In this document: positions 11,931 to 25,160 of the stretch, piece after piece
Numbering within the stretch: the stretch's first letter is position 1
How the letters are laid out: each line of letters begins with the position of its first letter
Assembly: GCF_964204645.1 (NCBI RefSeq)
Contig: NC_134034.1
Coordinates: 9,667,414-9,731,413, forward strand
DNA: 64,000 nucleotides
From: Tubulanus polymorphus
Lineage: Eukaryota > Nemertea > Palaeonemertea > Tubulaniformes > Tubulanidae
Reading direction: 5' to 3'
The notes under the pieces: generated by a model
The model's database searches: none
What the model saw: only the letters and a program-made list of their open reading frames with translations
Told to the model about the DNA's origin: nothing
Position numbers and translations under genes: made by a program

Positions 11931-13844
11931 CACGTACAAAGAACATCATTAATTTGACTATAACCATTACTTCAATACAACAATAACGTAGGTGATATTT
12001 CTTTCTCAAGCCGAAAAACTTGCGTTTTAAAACAAACGTTTTCGTTCTGAAACATATATATTTTCGTTTCGCCGCAAAATCCGATTCAAATTCTATTTGT
12101 TCATGTTTCGTGCCATTTCATTTTCAATTGCATTTCGCAACAGAGATCAATAAACTGGACCAAAAAGGTCCAACATTAATCTTTAGGTATCAATCTACAG
12201 CGTGGACCCTGCAACCCCTCAGACATTCAATGCCTTATCAAATTGCTTCCTTCTTTGTATTATGCAAACTTAACGTGCGTTCAGGGCTTCGCCTGAGATA
12301 TTTTCAATTGAAAATGAACTACAAACACCAGACATTAGACATTTTATCAACACACTTTCAAAAACTGATCGTCTCAATTACAACAGTGAATGTCTTTAGG
12401 GTTTCTGGATCCAGTTTGCAGATTGATACTCGCTTTACTCTGACTAGGCAGAAAATTTCATTGAATTTTTCCAACTACACAATTTTCAAACCAAAAGATT
12501 CTCATGAAAATATCGCTTCGAATAAAGTCATGGATGTTGTGAGGAAGACTTTCTAAGGTTGACCATGATAAACCACTAAAAACACTAGTGATGCACACCG
12601 CTATATTTGGCACATGATTACATGAATGATATCGCTAACCGAACTAATTAACATAATTACTAAACGATAAATAATTATAAATGATTGTTTCAAATCAGTT
12701 ACGCTTCGAATTGGAAAATCTATCGTCTTATAGATAAAACTTGGTCCCCGATGATTCCGAGATCGCAATTGGGCCTTCACCAGCTACAGTAGTAGAGAAA
12801 GTCAACTGCCGGCAATCCGCCACTAGTAATTTACGTAATTTTCATTTTCTTCTGGACGAGTTAGCGGACAACATCTGGAGGTGATTTACCAACAACATTA
12901 TCGTTGTAATACACGTGGACTGATTTTTGCCAATAAGTAAATTTGTACTTCGTAACTACTTTTACTTAATAAATGCAAGCGCACTTTTGCCTTAAATTTG
13001 CTCCAAGTGCTCTAAGCAAATGTCTTTTTGCTGAGCGAAATAAACTAAAACTAAACGCGTTTAATATTTCGATGTCGGATAATCGTGTGGCTGATGGCGG
13101 GTATGTAATTTGGCGTAAAATCCGAAGCTGAGAGCATTATTAATTAATTTTGGACAAAGTCTTTACTTGGGAATGGCAGATGAAAAGAGGGCGGATAACC
13201 GGGAGTTGACTGTAGATAAATGCACTATTCATCGTCCAACAGGAATGATGTAATTATTTCAAAAAATATTGTGACCATTTGCGTATAATAAGAATTCTAT
13301 ATAAAGAAAGAATTCTTTAGGAAAAAAAATGCCCCCTGCAAAAATACTGTTTGATGGCTGTGACCAGTAAATTGATTATTAAATCGTTTTATCACGAAAA
13401 TGTTCGAATTAAGTTTTATACAAGGCAAACATTAGTTTCATGGACAGAAAAAACTGAAATTTCTAAGCAAATGAAAAAAAAAAACAAACTTTCACAGATC
13501 TACACGGACTAAATTATCATGATTACAATTAACAATAATTTAAAATAATTATGCATATCTTTAAATATATATATATATATATATATGTATATATGGTTTT
13601 AATATATCACAATATTAATCATAATAATAATAATAATAATGATAATAATAGTACATTTTACTAATTATACAAAGCCATTATTAATTGACTAATTAAATAC
13701 GTGAGTAGCAAAGATTAAATGCAAAGTGATTTTATCCAAAAAAATCAGCAGTTATTGGAGCAATGAAATGATTTGAAGACATGGTTCAGTTGACTATTTC
13801 CCAAAACTCTTCAATTCTCGACTGTCAACTGTATTTCTCAAACT
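11931..13844. other. AT-rich intergenic DNA, no gene seen
   Basis: Contains a copy of the 115-bp dispersed repeat at about 12270-12385, a (TA)n run near 13563-13590 and an (AAT)n-like run at 13618-13650. A 178-codon plus-strand open frame at 12020-12556 crosses the dispersed repeat and has no domain or splice support; I treat it as chance. Confidence 0.5.
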
Positions 13845-14190
13845 CTTACTCAGTATTTGCAATAGAATCTGGGTAGAATTTTAGCGGTATCAACTTTATC
13901 GCAGTAAGAGACAGTTTACTGTATTTCACAAACTCTTACTCAGTATTTGACACCAACTCTGGGTAGAATTTTACCAGTCTCATCTTTACCGCAGTAAGAG
14001 ACAGAGTCTACTGTATTTGACAAACTCTTACTCAGTATTTGACACAAACGCGGGGTAGAATTTTACCTGTCTAAACTTAACCGCAGTAAGAGACAGAGTC
14101 TACTGTATTTCACAAACTCTTACTCAGTATTTGTCACTGACTCGGGGTAGAACTTTATCAGTCTCAACTTTGCCAAGGGAGATAGAAAAC
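13845..14190. repeat. about 90-bp tandem array, four copies
   Basis: GCAGTAAGAGACAG recurs at 13901, 13991 and 14083, giving units of 90-92 bp that also contain ACAAACTCTTACTCAGTATT. The unit shares the string AGTCTACTGTA with the 60-bp satellite, which hints at a common source element. Confidence 0.8.
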
Positions 14191-15360
14191 ATCGTAAATC
14201 AAGTAAGTTGAGAAAAATTGCAAAAAAATAAAAACAAGACTTAGTAAAGTCAAAGATATGGATTGCGTGTTGTCACGATATGGAGGGAGTACGAGATATG
14301 GAAATTTGTAAAAGTACGTTCGGCAGTAGTAGAAATCCCTTCACTCTTCTAAAAAAGGAAGTCATGATTCGCTTCAATTTTAACTAAAGATACGTTGAAT
14401 TACACAACTGGAAATACTGCGAAAAAACATTAATTCATATAAGCTGTTACATTGATACTAATGATGATCTGGATTATCGAAATGCAAAAGCATTTTAAAT
14501 ACTGCGCATGATAGCCGAAAAGTATTTTCACATGCAAAAAGAATCATTTGTTTGAAAACAACTGTTAGATAAAGCTGCTTCGGCGCCCCTAGAGCTATGA
14601 TGACGACGTCCAAGCTGTTTTAGAGCCCGAAACAGTTTTTTTTTTGTACCACTTCTTATATTAGTTTGAAAACAACTGTTAGGTTAAGTTCTTTTGGTGC
14701 TATGAAAGATATTTTGATGCTGTCCAAGTTGTTTTAACGCCCTAAATAGTTGTTTCGGGCGTCATTTCTTATCTCAGCACCTTCAGTATTTTTTTCGCCC
14801 TGGAAGTTGTTACGATGTCATCAGAAGTTGTTTTGATGCCCTAAAAAGTGTATTAGAACACTAAAACTTGTTTTGTCATCATCAAAATTGTTTCAGTACT
14901 GTAAAATGGTTTTAGCGCTCGAGAAGCTGTTTTTTAGCACCCTAAAAACTTTCAGCCACCACATAAATTCGAACAAAAATTCATGAATTTTTGATATGAC
15001 ACAACACAAAAAGCGTGTCTGAATCACACCTAACTTCTTCTGACTCAAATCCTGACTTAAGCTGCGACATTTTTCGACGGCGAAATCGGAAATTCACCTT
15101 TGTCCCGTAATCAGGCCGCGATACCAGACCATAAAACATCAACTTAAGCACAACAGAAATACGTATAGAAATGCAGCTAAGCTTCGAATATCGAATCAAT
15201 GAAATTTTTTAATTCATAGGGTTTTCTTTCATTTTACTCGACAAAAACTGAGGTATTTTACGTTAAATTATTTGTTCAAATGGCCTCTGACCACCACCAA
15301 ATTAAATTAAAACATCAGCAATTCGAAAAAACTATATTAAACCGGTCACTGAATAGGACA
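14191..15360. other. intergenic DNA with degenerate GTTGTTTT-type repeats
   Basis: About 14560-14950 is a degenerate repeat of phrases like AAGTTGTTTTGATGCCCTAA at irregular spacing. No gene is supported. This stretch lies beyond the 3' end of the Myo1D gene. Confidence 0.45.
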
Positions 15361-15361
15361 T

Positions 15362-15367
15362 TTTATT
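15362..15367 (-). terminator. candidate polyadenylation signal of Myo1D
   Basis: AATAAA on the minus strand, 575 bp past the Myo1D stop codon and the most plausible canonical signal I noticed there. If used, the 3' UTR would be about 0.6 kb. Confidence 0.4.
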
Positions 15368-15718
15368 CGAACAGACAAGTGGCTTGTCTACGATTCGATG
15401 GGGTACTAGCCTCGCCATGATGGCGCACCGTGATTATACAGAAAAGTTGATTCAAATTCAATTGAAATGCAGAACGAAATTGAAATGCGGTAACCCGGTG
15501 CCACTAGCGATCCTGGTGGATCATAACCGATTCCTAACTCGCCGCAGTGGCTTTGGCGGTACCCCGTCGAAGAAAAAACTACCACAATTATGAAACTTGC
15601 AGTCGACTATCGTAAAGTTAACAGACGGTTTTAAATCCTATGACTAATCAAATTAACCAATCCTAAGTCGTTTGATCGACAACGGAAGCCTTTTACCAGC
15701 CTTGACTAAACAAACTCA

Positions 15719-15815
15719 GACCCAGTTCCACGGTAGACGAGTTCAGATTTTACTACTCGTCAAAAAACGAACGAATTTCGACTCGATGTTAACTCAAACT
15801 CATAACTGTGGAACC
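15719..15815. mobile_element. short inverted-repeat element (CCAGTTCCAC family)
   Basis: Ends read CCCAGTTCCACGG and CTGTGGAACC with inverted internal segments, inside the presumed Myo1D 3' UTR. Related copies form a cluster at 21424-22016 in a Myo1D intron. Confidence 0.5.
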
Positions 15816-15941
15816 GAATCATGAAGACTATTCCCATCCATGCAGAGTTACAACCACTTAGTTTCCCTTGAAACTCATCACTATTTATAACCATCGAACC
15901 CGGTAAAGCTCGATACTAATCGAGAGATTCGCGTTTCATTT

Positions 15942-18900
15942 CTAAGCGTTTGACGGCCAGACTAGAGCGAGATTTTTTCCGTTTTTCTTGAAGCACACCG
16001 CGTTGTTGCCGCTGTCACCGCCGTTGTTGCTGTTGTTCTGTTGAGGCTCCATCAAAATAACGACCGTTCGAGATTTACCGCCGAGCATGCACTGCAACTG
16101 ATGACTGATGATGACGCGCAGGTTTTTCTTCTGCGATCTGAAATAAAGATCAAAACAAGAAGTTTAAGAGACAGCGGGATCATTGAAAGTTAACCCATTA
16201 GCACACAAGCCGCGCCCATATCCACCCTGCCTATTACTCCTCAAGCCACCCGTATCCGCCCTGCCTATTACTCCTCAAGCCCCCGTATCCGCCCTGCCTA
16301 TTACTTCTCAAGCCCCCGTATCCGCCCTGCCTATTACTCCTCAAGCCCCCCGTATCCGCCCTGCCTATTACTCCTCAAGCCCCCCAGTATCGGCCCTGCC
16401 TATTACTTCTCAAGCCCCCCGTATCCACCCAGCCTATAACTCCTCAAGCCCCCCCGTATCCGCCCTGCCTATTACTCCTCAAGCCCCCTTATCCGCCCTG
16501 CCTATAACTCCTCAAGCCCCCCCGTATCCGCCCTGCCTATTACTCCTCAAGCCGATAGCTTATGATAAACTAGACGCCCGAGTCCTCGAAATACAGCACA
16601 GAAATCAAATTTTCTGAGGAGCAATTGACGCTTCGTAGTGAAATTTCTGAGTGCCAAAATTTCTGAGTGCCAATGGGTTAAGATAGGGTAGGATAGGAAT
16701 TTGGAGCTGTAAAGTGAAAAAAACTTACTTTTGCGATAGTTTACATAAAGTGCCGACCAGTTCGCCGATCCTATCTTCGTTGTTCCGACTCAGTAGACAA
16801 ACGACGAGATCATTGCCGCCTGACAAGTGAATAATGGCCAACTGATCTTCACCGGGCGTAACGCTTAATCCGGTCACCTGAGAAGAGAAAATCAAATTTC
16901 GCTCGATCAAGTCGACAAGCAAGTACCACATCCAGTACGTAACCGAAGTATAACCCAGTTATTAACCATAAATAGCGTACAATGGAAGTGAACAGGTCAA
17001 TAACATTCTCCAAATTCCTCAAGGTTGGTAGGTTTTTAGTAAGATTTGATAATTACACTGAGTTTCTTAGACATGAAAACACCGTTTCACAACCGCCCTA
17101 AGAATTACTGAACCCACCCTGCGAGCTACTGAACCCGCTCCGCAAGCTACTGAACCCACCCTGCGAGCAACTGAACCCACCCTGCGAGCTACTGAACCCA
17201 CCCTGCGAGCTACTGAACCCACCCTGCGAGCTACTGAACCCACCCTGCGAGCTACTGAACCCGCTCCGCGAGGTACTGAACCCGCTCCGCGAGCTACTGA
17301 ACCCGCCCTGCGAGCAACTGAACCCGCCCTGCGAGCTACTGAACCCACTCCGCGAGCTACTGAACCCACCCTGCGAGCTACTGAACCTGCTCCGCGAGCT
17401 ACTGAACCCGCCCTGCGAGCTACTGAACCCACCCTGCGAGCTACTGAACCCACCCTGCGAGCTACTGAACCCGCTCCGCAAGCTACTGAACCCACCCTGC
17501 GAGCTACTGAACCCGCTCCGCGAGCTACTGAACCCACCCTGCGAGCTACTGAACCCACCCTGCGAGCTACTGAACCCACCCTGCGAGCTACTGAACCCGC
17601 TACGCGAGCTACTGAACCCGCTACGCGAGCTACTGAACCCGCTCCGCGAGCTACTGAACCCGCTCCGCGAGCTACTGAACTCGCTCCGCGAGCTACTGAA
17701 CCCGCCCCGCGAGCTACTGAACCCGCCCCGCGAGCTACTGAACCCGCCCCGCGAGCTACTGAACCCGCCCTGCGAGCTACTGAACCCGCCCTGCGAGCTA
17801 CTGAACCCACGTTTGAGCTACTAAACCCACCCTGCGAGCTACTGAACCCACCCTGCGAGCTACTGAACCCACCCTCAAGCTACTGAACCCACCCTGCGAG
17901 CTACTGAACCCACCCTGCGAGCTACTGAACCCACCCTGCGAGCTACTGAACCCACCCTGCGAGCTACTGAACCCACCCTGCGAGCAACTGAACCCACCCT
18001 GCGAGCTACTGAACCCACCCTGCGAGCTACTGAACCCACCCTGTGAGCAACTGAACCCACCCTACTTACACTCTACAAGCTCTACTTACACTGCTGATTG
18101 AAATAGCACCTTTCAACGATTTAAACTTAGACGAATCAAGTTTATAGATGAAGCGATCGGTCACAACGAGGCACCGGTCGGCCGATTTATTGAATCGATT
18201 TGTCTTTTTCACGCGGCACGAGAAAACAACGCGACTGAATTTGTCCTTGAACTTCAGATCGTTAATCGCCGCCACGAACGACGCCGTGTTGTCATTATCG
18301 TGAACCTGTCAAGGAATAAACGAAAAACTATTCTTTCAATTTCGAGGAAGCGTCTGCATCGTTTTCATACGCCAATCACTGTAGACTCCTCCTAAATCAG
18401 CACTATAGGGTTAAACCATTAATTAGGTGGTTTTGTAAACACATTTTATCCTACTTCCTAAACCAAAGTTTCAAAAATAATCCTGGTTCCAACTGTACCG
18501 ATTTAGGCAAAGTTAACTGTACAACTACAAATAGACAAATATGTCTAATCGCCTATTTCTCAACATTGAAGGAGTTTTAAAGGAGTTTTGGGCATTTTGC
18601 TCAAATTAAAGGAGTTTCAAGCACCTTTAAATCAATGTGTTTTTAAGGAATCAAGGAGGCCTAGGGACGCTGCTGTACGATGCTGTAATACAAAATTCAG
18701 ATCCTGTTCTAGATACATGTATATGACGGATGAGTTCTGAAAAAGGTTTGAAGGAATCAAGGAGTCGTCCGGACCTCGTTAAACCGACCTTCGCCAAATA
18801 GTTTCCTTCCCATTTGCGTTTGAAACCCCACGCGCGTCGTTTGTTGTTCAGCGCGTCTGCTGCGAGTACTTTCAACTGTAACATCGGGCGTTCGTCGCGC

Positions 18901-21900
18901 GGTATCTTCGACAGCACCATGTGAGCTCGCCAGCGGTCGTGCATAGTACGCAGCTGCAGCTGGAAGCCCGCCAGCACCAGCGGCGCATCGGGCCACGGTA
19001 GATGCTTGCCGTAGTCGCGCATTTTTTTCACGTTCCTGAAATGTTAAGTATTGTAGTCATTCGCGATGGTATTATACGCAATCCGGTTGGTCAATCAGAA
19101 AGAGAGGAGCCACTAGAGAAAGGATGGTCACGAATGCCATCGCTCAATATTCTCAGATCGGAGTCACACTTGGAAACTGAAACATGGTTCCTTCGCGCTA
19201 CGATCAATTTCAAACGGACCGATCATACTGCACTTAACGTTCTCGTGTTTAACCCTTTCAGTGCTTGCTAATTAATACCCTATATTGCTGAAGATAATTT
19301 GAAAATTCTGAAAAATTCCACCCTTGTGTGATGAATAACGGGAATAGCACTAGTGCGTCTACACCCTGGCGGGGTATATCGTTAGTTACTAGTATTTCAC
19401 TATGTTTGACTGGTGCTGCCATCTTTCAAGAGAGATAATTAGTAATTACAAATTAAATCAATACACCGCTAGCAAAATCCATCACTGATTCGTACACCCC
19501 ACTGCGGTGTAGACGCACTGAAAGGGTTAACCGCAAATAATTTTAATCATCTACGATGAACTCGGTCTGAAGAATATTCACATCGATACAAACTGTGACC
19601 GAGTAGATGGAAACAGATGCCTCTGACGATCTGATCTGATAGCGACTTAGTCATAAAATCTAATTATTACTAAACCCTCCATGTTTACGAGCGAATTCTT
19701 ATTTGTTGGAATAAACTTACTTGAATTGATGAACAAGCTGATTGATATACTGTCGTAGTTTATACCGACGGAAGCGATTCATGATCACATGACCGGCAGC
19801 CATTTTACGAGCTCGAATACGCGCCAACATCCCTCGCACCATCTGTAAACAACAACAACAACCGCACAACACCTTATAGCAGCGATCTTTTGGCAGAGAT
19901 TCGACCGATCAATAGTCACATCAGAATAACAAATATAGAAAAATTCATCCTTGAAAATACTATATCACAGCATGATCAATTTTGCTGAGTCACTTAAGGT
20001 ATAATCAGGCTTATTTCATACATCATAGAGGTCTTGCAGCCCTGACCAAAGCCATATCGGTCGGCAAAAACTGATTACATGACGGAACCGCTAAGTTTGT
20101 AAATCCCCCAATTATCTTTTTTGGTTATGCACGACAAGTCTGCAGTGCTGGTTGGCAAACAAACTACATCGCATGCAAGAAAGACCTCTCGGTGAAACCG
20201 ATCAGGATATACTACTTTCAACAATGAGTTTCGTTATTGTTACACAAGACACTTATAAACATTTTCTGGCTGCCTTTGATGATTTGGACGATGAGAACAC
20301 CATATGTCAGAATGGTCTTTAAAATCAATTCACTCGATCAGATGATATCATAAGGGGGTTGATAATAATAGCAGCCATCTGTTCTACGATCTGTTTAGAT
20401 CAGTGATGATGTCATAGGGAGATTTATGAAGCAAAGATACGGATGAAGATGAAGTTTACTCGGCAATCCGATATTTGGATATTCACGGAGGCAGCCATCT
20501 TTTCAGGAAACGTCTGCCAACGATCGATCGACTGTAGTTACTCTACAAACCTTTTGAAGGAAGATGACGATTCCGGGAATCATGGCCGACCGCTTTCCTT
20601 CCAACGTGAAAATTGTCCGCGGAGATCGGATGAATATCTTGGAGCGCCCGTACTGAACGTCGTCGGCGAAACCTTGCTCCGACAACAGCGCCTCCACTCC
20701 GTCGCGGTCGTTACCGCGGTAATTCGGCCACGTGTATTGCGAAATACATTTGTATCTGCGTGAAAAAGAAGAAATACAACGGGTGAAGGTTAACCCTTTC
20801 AGTGCGTCTACACCACAGTGCGGTGTATGAATCAGTGATGGATTTTGCTAGTTCACCGCACTGCGGTGTATTGATGTATTTGTCTCTATTGAAAGATGGC
20901 AGCACCTGTCAAACATAGTGAAATACTAGTAACTAACGATATACCACGCCAGGGTGTAGACGCACTATAGTGCTATTCCTGTTATTCAACACACTAGCGT
21001 GGAATTTTTTGAAATTTTCAAATTATCTCCAGCTCTATAGGGTTTTGATTAGTCAGCACTGAAAGGGTTAAGATTTTCCAAACCGAGTTCGCGAAAGTCA
21101 GAAATTATGAGTGGATTAATCAAATAACAATAGACGGTTCAGCGTAGGGGAACCCTTATAATCTAGGATCTGGTTTTGTAGCAGGTTTAAAAATTTCTAA
21201 AATAACATCGAACAATTTTTTCGCTGAGCCACTCCAGCATCATCAAGTATAATGTTCAGAACGGCATATTAGCCCACAGCATAAATAAACAACTACATGT
21301 GTATTTAGAAAATGAATGAATAGATTAACACGAATCAATGGGCATGACACTAAAGCATTTTAGAATATATTGAGGGTACTGGTATATGAGGCACCACTGG
21401 CAAATAATTGTGAGTGAAGTTTAGGATCCAGTTCCACAGTTATTGGTATTGGAATTATCTCTAGAGTTATAATTAGTTCATTTTCAATGAGTTTACTCCC
21501 GAGTCAAATAATTGCGAGTGAAGTTTAGGATCCAGTTCCACAGTTATCGGTGTTGGAATTATCTCTGAGTTAAAATTTTTGTTCATTTTCGATGAGTTTA
21601 CTCCCGAGTCAAATCTTAACTCACAACTGTGGAACTGGGTCCAGGTTAGCATGATTTAATACGTATGGTCTCCTTGATTTAACATTCTGGACCCAGTTCC
21701 ACAGTCGTGAGTTAGAGTTAACTCTGAGTTAAAATTAGTTCATTTTCAAACTCAGAGTCAAATCTCAACTCAGAACTGTGGAACTGGACCAGTTGCTCAA
21801 AAGTTGGTTAAAGATAACCAGCGAATAAATACCATAGTAACAATTGAATTTTAATTGTCACTATGTCAACTATCCACTGCTTAACTCTAACCAGTTTTTG

Positions 21901-23992
21901 AGCAACTGGCCCCAGGGTCCAGTTCCACAGTTCTGAGTTAAGATTTAACTCTTGAGTTAACTCATTGAAAATGAACTAATTTAAACTCAGAGTTAGCTCA
22001 AACTCACGACTGTGGAATATCATCATTTTATACACAATTTTTAAAGATGAATCTTGTTTCAGTTGTGATTCAGTCGCGGCTTTATAGATAAGTAGAGAAA
22101 TGTACCTACCTCAGTAAGAAGTTTCTGTAAGGCATGCGGTAAGCGAAGCCGGCTCGTCGTACGCGAACGTTCTCCAACAATCCGAGATACATCACTTGGT
22201 GTTGAACGCGCTGCTCGTTGAACGCGTGCGCCGATTTCTCGTCATTCGGTTTAATACAGCGCACGTAGTACGGCACCTAGCGGCGAAAATAAACACTACA
22301 TTCAGCAGCAGACGATGAATGAATTCGAAAATGAAGAAGGCAATAGAGGATTTCGCTTGTTGCAAGTGAGGTGCTTCCACCAGGTGTCGCTAGTGTGCAG
22401 TAGGACATCAACTACTGCGGAAATGGAGGATTTCGCTTGTTGCAAGTGAGGTGCTTCCACCAGGTGTTGCTAGTGTGCAGCAGGACATCAACTACTGCGG
22501 AAATGGAGGATTTCGCTTGTTGCAAGTGAGGTGCTTCCACCAGGTGTTGCTAGTGTGCAGTAGGACATCAACTACTGCGGAAATGGAGGATTTCGCTTGT
22601 TGCAAGTGAGGTGCTTCCACCAGGTGTTGCTAGTGTGCAGTAGGACATCAACTACTGCGGAAATGGAGGATTCCGCTTGTTGCGAGTGAGGTGCTTCCAC
22701 CAGGTGTTGCTAGTGTGCAGTAGGACATCAACTACTGTGGAAATAGAGGATTCCACTTGTTGCGAGTGAGGTGCTTCCACCAGGTGTTGCTAGTGTGCAG
22801 TAGGACATCAACTACTGTAGAAATAGAGGATTCCACTTGTTGCGAGTGAGGTGCTTCCACCAGGTGTTGCTAGTGTGCAGTAGGACATCAACTACTGTAG
22901 AAATAGAGGATTCCACTTGTTGCGAGTGAGGTGCTTCCACCAGGTGTTGCTAGTGTGCAGTAGGACATCAACTACTGTAGAAATAGAGGATTCCACTTGT
23001 TGCAAGTGAGGTGCTTCCACCAGGTGTTGCTAGTGTGCAGTAGGACATCAACTACTGTGGAAATAGAGGATTCTACTTGTTTGCGAGTGAGGATCCACCA
23101 GGTGTAACTTGTGTGCAGCAAGACATGAAATGCTATTCAAAGAGTGATAGTTCAAATATTGACGTCGAAGTTCTTCTCAGACCTGAATAAAATGTTTCCC
23201 AATTTTGCGGATGTAGAGGGCTAAATCAATTGAAACTATGACTATGTCCTACTGTTGCACGCACCATCTGGTGGAATTAAAAGCCGGGAATCAACTAACC
23301 TTCGACGCCAAATTATCAACGAGGGCTATGATCGAGTTTTTAAAGTTCGTTCCGGCCGTCAGCGGACGTTTGGTGACCTGCGACACGCAAGTGGCGCCCT
23401 CTGGCCACATCATTCTCAGCAATTCATCCTCGCTGTAAACGAAACGAAAATAAAACGCAACACATGAGATCAGACATCAGTAAGGCAATTCGAGGTCAGT
23501 GACGATGTCATAGGGAATTCTATTCTTTTTAGAAAAGATCCATATATCAATGATGGCATCATAGCGAGATTCATGGAAGCAGCCACCTTCTCTGGACTCT
23601 GCAGCGGCGTTGGAACCGTAGCGACTGCAGCGACGAAAGCCGTGGCAATAATTAACCGAATGTCGTTTTTTTTCTTTCTATACTATGTTTTTGACGAAAT
23701 TGAAGTAAATTCGCCACGGCAATATAAGAACCTGTCTAAGAATCAACAATTGGCCACCGCGGCAATCAAATATTGCTTCCAACACGCCTGCTCTAGATTC
23801 GTCATCTTGAACAAATCACTAGAGAATTCGATGATCTCATAGGAGGAGCTACTAAATAGCTTCATCTATCTTCAATCTGCTCAAATGGCAATAAGAGGCT
23901 TTTTTTACAGTAAATTATAATTATAATTACGGTTGTAATTATCATGATAATAATAATAATTACTATTATTGTCATTATAATTATTATAATTA

Positions 23993-24029
<37 letters not shown>

Positions 24030-25125
24030 CATTATTATTATCATTATTATTAGCATTACTATTATTATCATCACCATTAATCTTCTTTTTTTCTCTAGGG
24101 GGCCTGAACGTCCTAGTGATTGTACAGCCTTTTAAGGCTCTGTTCAGGTCCCTCATCATCAATCGACTTATTTGTTATACATTTTATTTGTAATTATAAT
24201 TGATGATGAAATAAATTACATTACATTAAATAAGAGTAGTCGGATAACGTCGCATGTTTTTACCTGTTGTAGAGAAGTCGTTTGAAATCTTGATACAACA
24301 AGTCTTTATTCTTATCGATAAATCCCAGAACGTCGTAGGTCACTCGGCCGGCGTAGTGCTGCACGCAAAACTGTTCGGCGTATTTCAGCGTTTTCTCCGT
24401 CGGATTCAACTGTAAAATAAAACCGACGATCGATCCGTAGGATTATCCTGACCACGCGGCGAAGTCTTACGATAACCATCAGGGTCTAATAGATGCGATG
24501 GTGGATTGAGGGCGGTAGACTGAATGACTGGTACATTTTTTTTTAAATACATCGTATAATCCAATTTAGTAACATCGAACTGACATAAGATACATAAGAG
24601 AGACACCCATTAAGCAGGAAAAACCAATTATGGACAGGTCCATCTCATTCAAAATTCGAATGTGCCTCGCAATACGTCTGCAATTTATTTTGCGATGAAA
24701 ATTCTAAAAAGATAACTGCCAAGAATGTTTGCGCTTCAAAATCCGCCCTTATCCTAGAATCCTAGATCAGCCCTTGGCGGTAGAAATAAATACTACAGAG
24801 GAACCTCGTTACAACGAACTCGGATACAACGATTCATTCATCAGAGCAAATATAAAATTTCGTCCTGAGTAAGAAAATCTTATTTATTTCATACTGGATA
24901 AAATGAACTATCGGTAATAACGAACATATTTTCTGGTCCTGTGAGGTTCCACTGTAGTAGCGACTATATCCAAACTTTGTGTTCTTATCGAACTCGGACC
25001 TAGATGTCCTTGAAACCGCTCGAAGAGCCGCGTTTCATTGTTTGAGGCGATACTCACCGCTCGACTGGTAAAATGTTCATGCTTCCCTAATTTCTGATTC
25101 ATCACATCGAGAAACATCTGTTTGA

Positions 25126-25160
<35 letters not shown>

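Noticed and set aside
12020-12556. 178-codon plus-strand open frame
   Set aside because: Crosses a dispersed repeat, AT-biased composition, no recognised domain, no splice partners.
16183-16617. Proline/alanine-rich plus-strand open frame
   Set aside because: A 33-bp minisatellite inside a Myo1D intron, antisense, with no splice or start context.
17067-17810. 247-codon minus-strand open frame of GSVARRV heptads
   Set aside because: It is the 21-bp intronic minisatellite read in one frame; other frames are also open and it lacks any non-repeat coding sequence.
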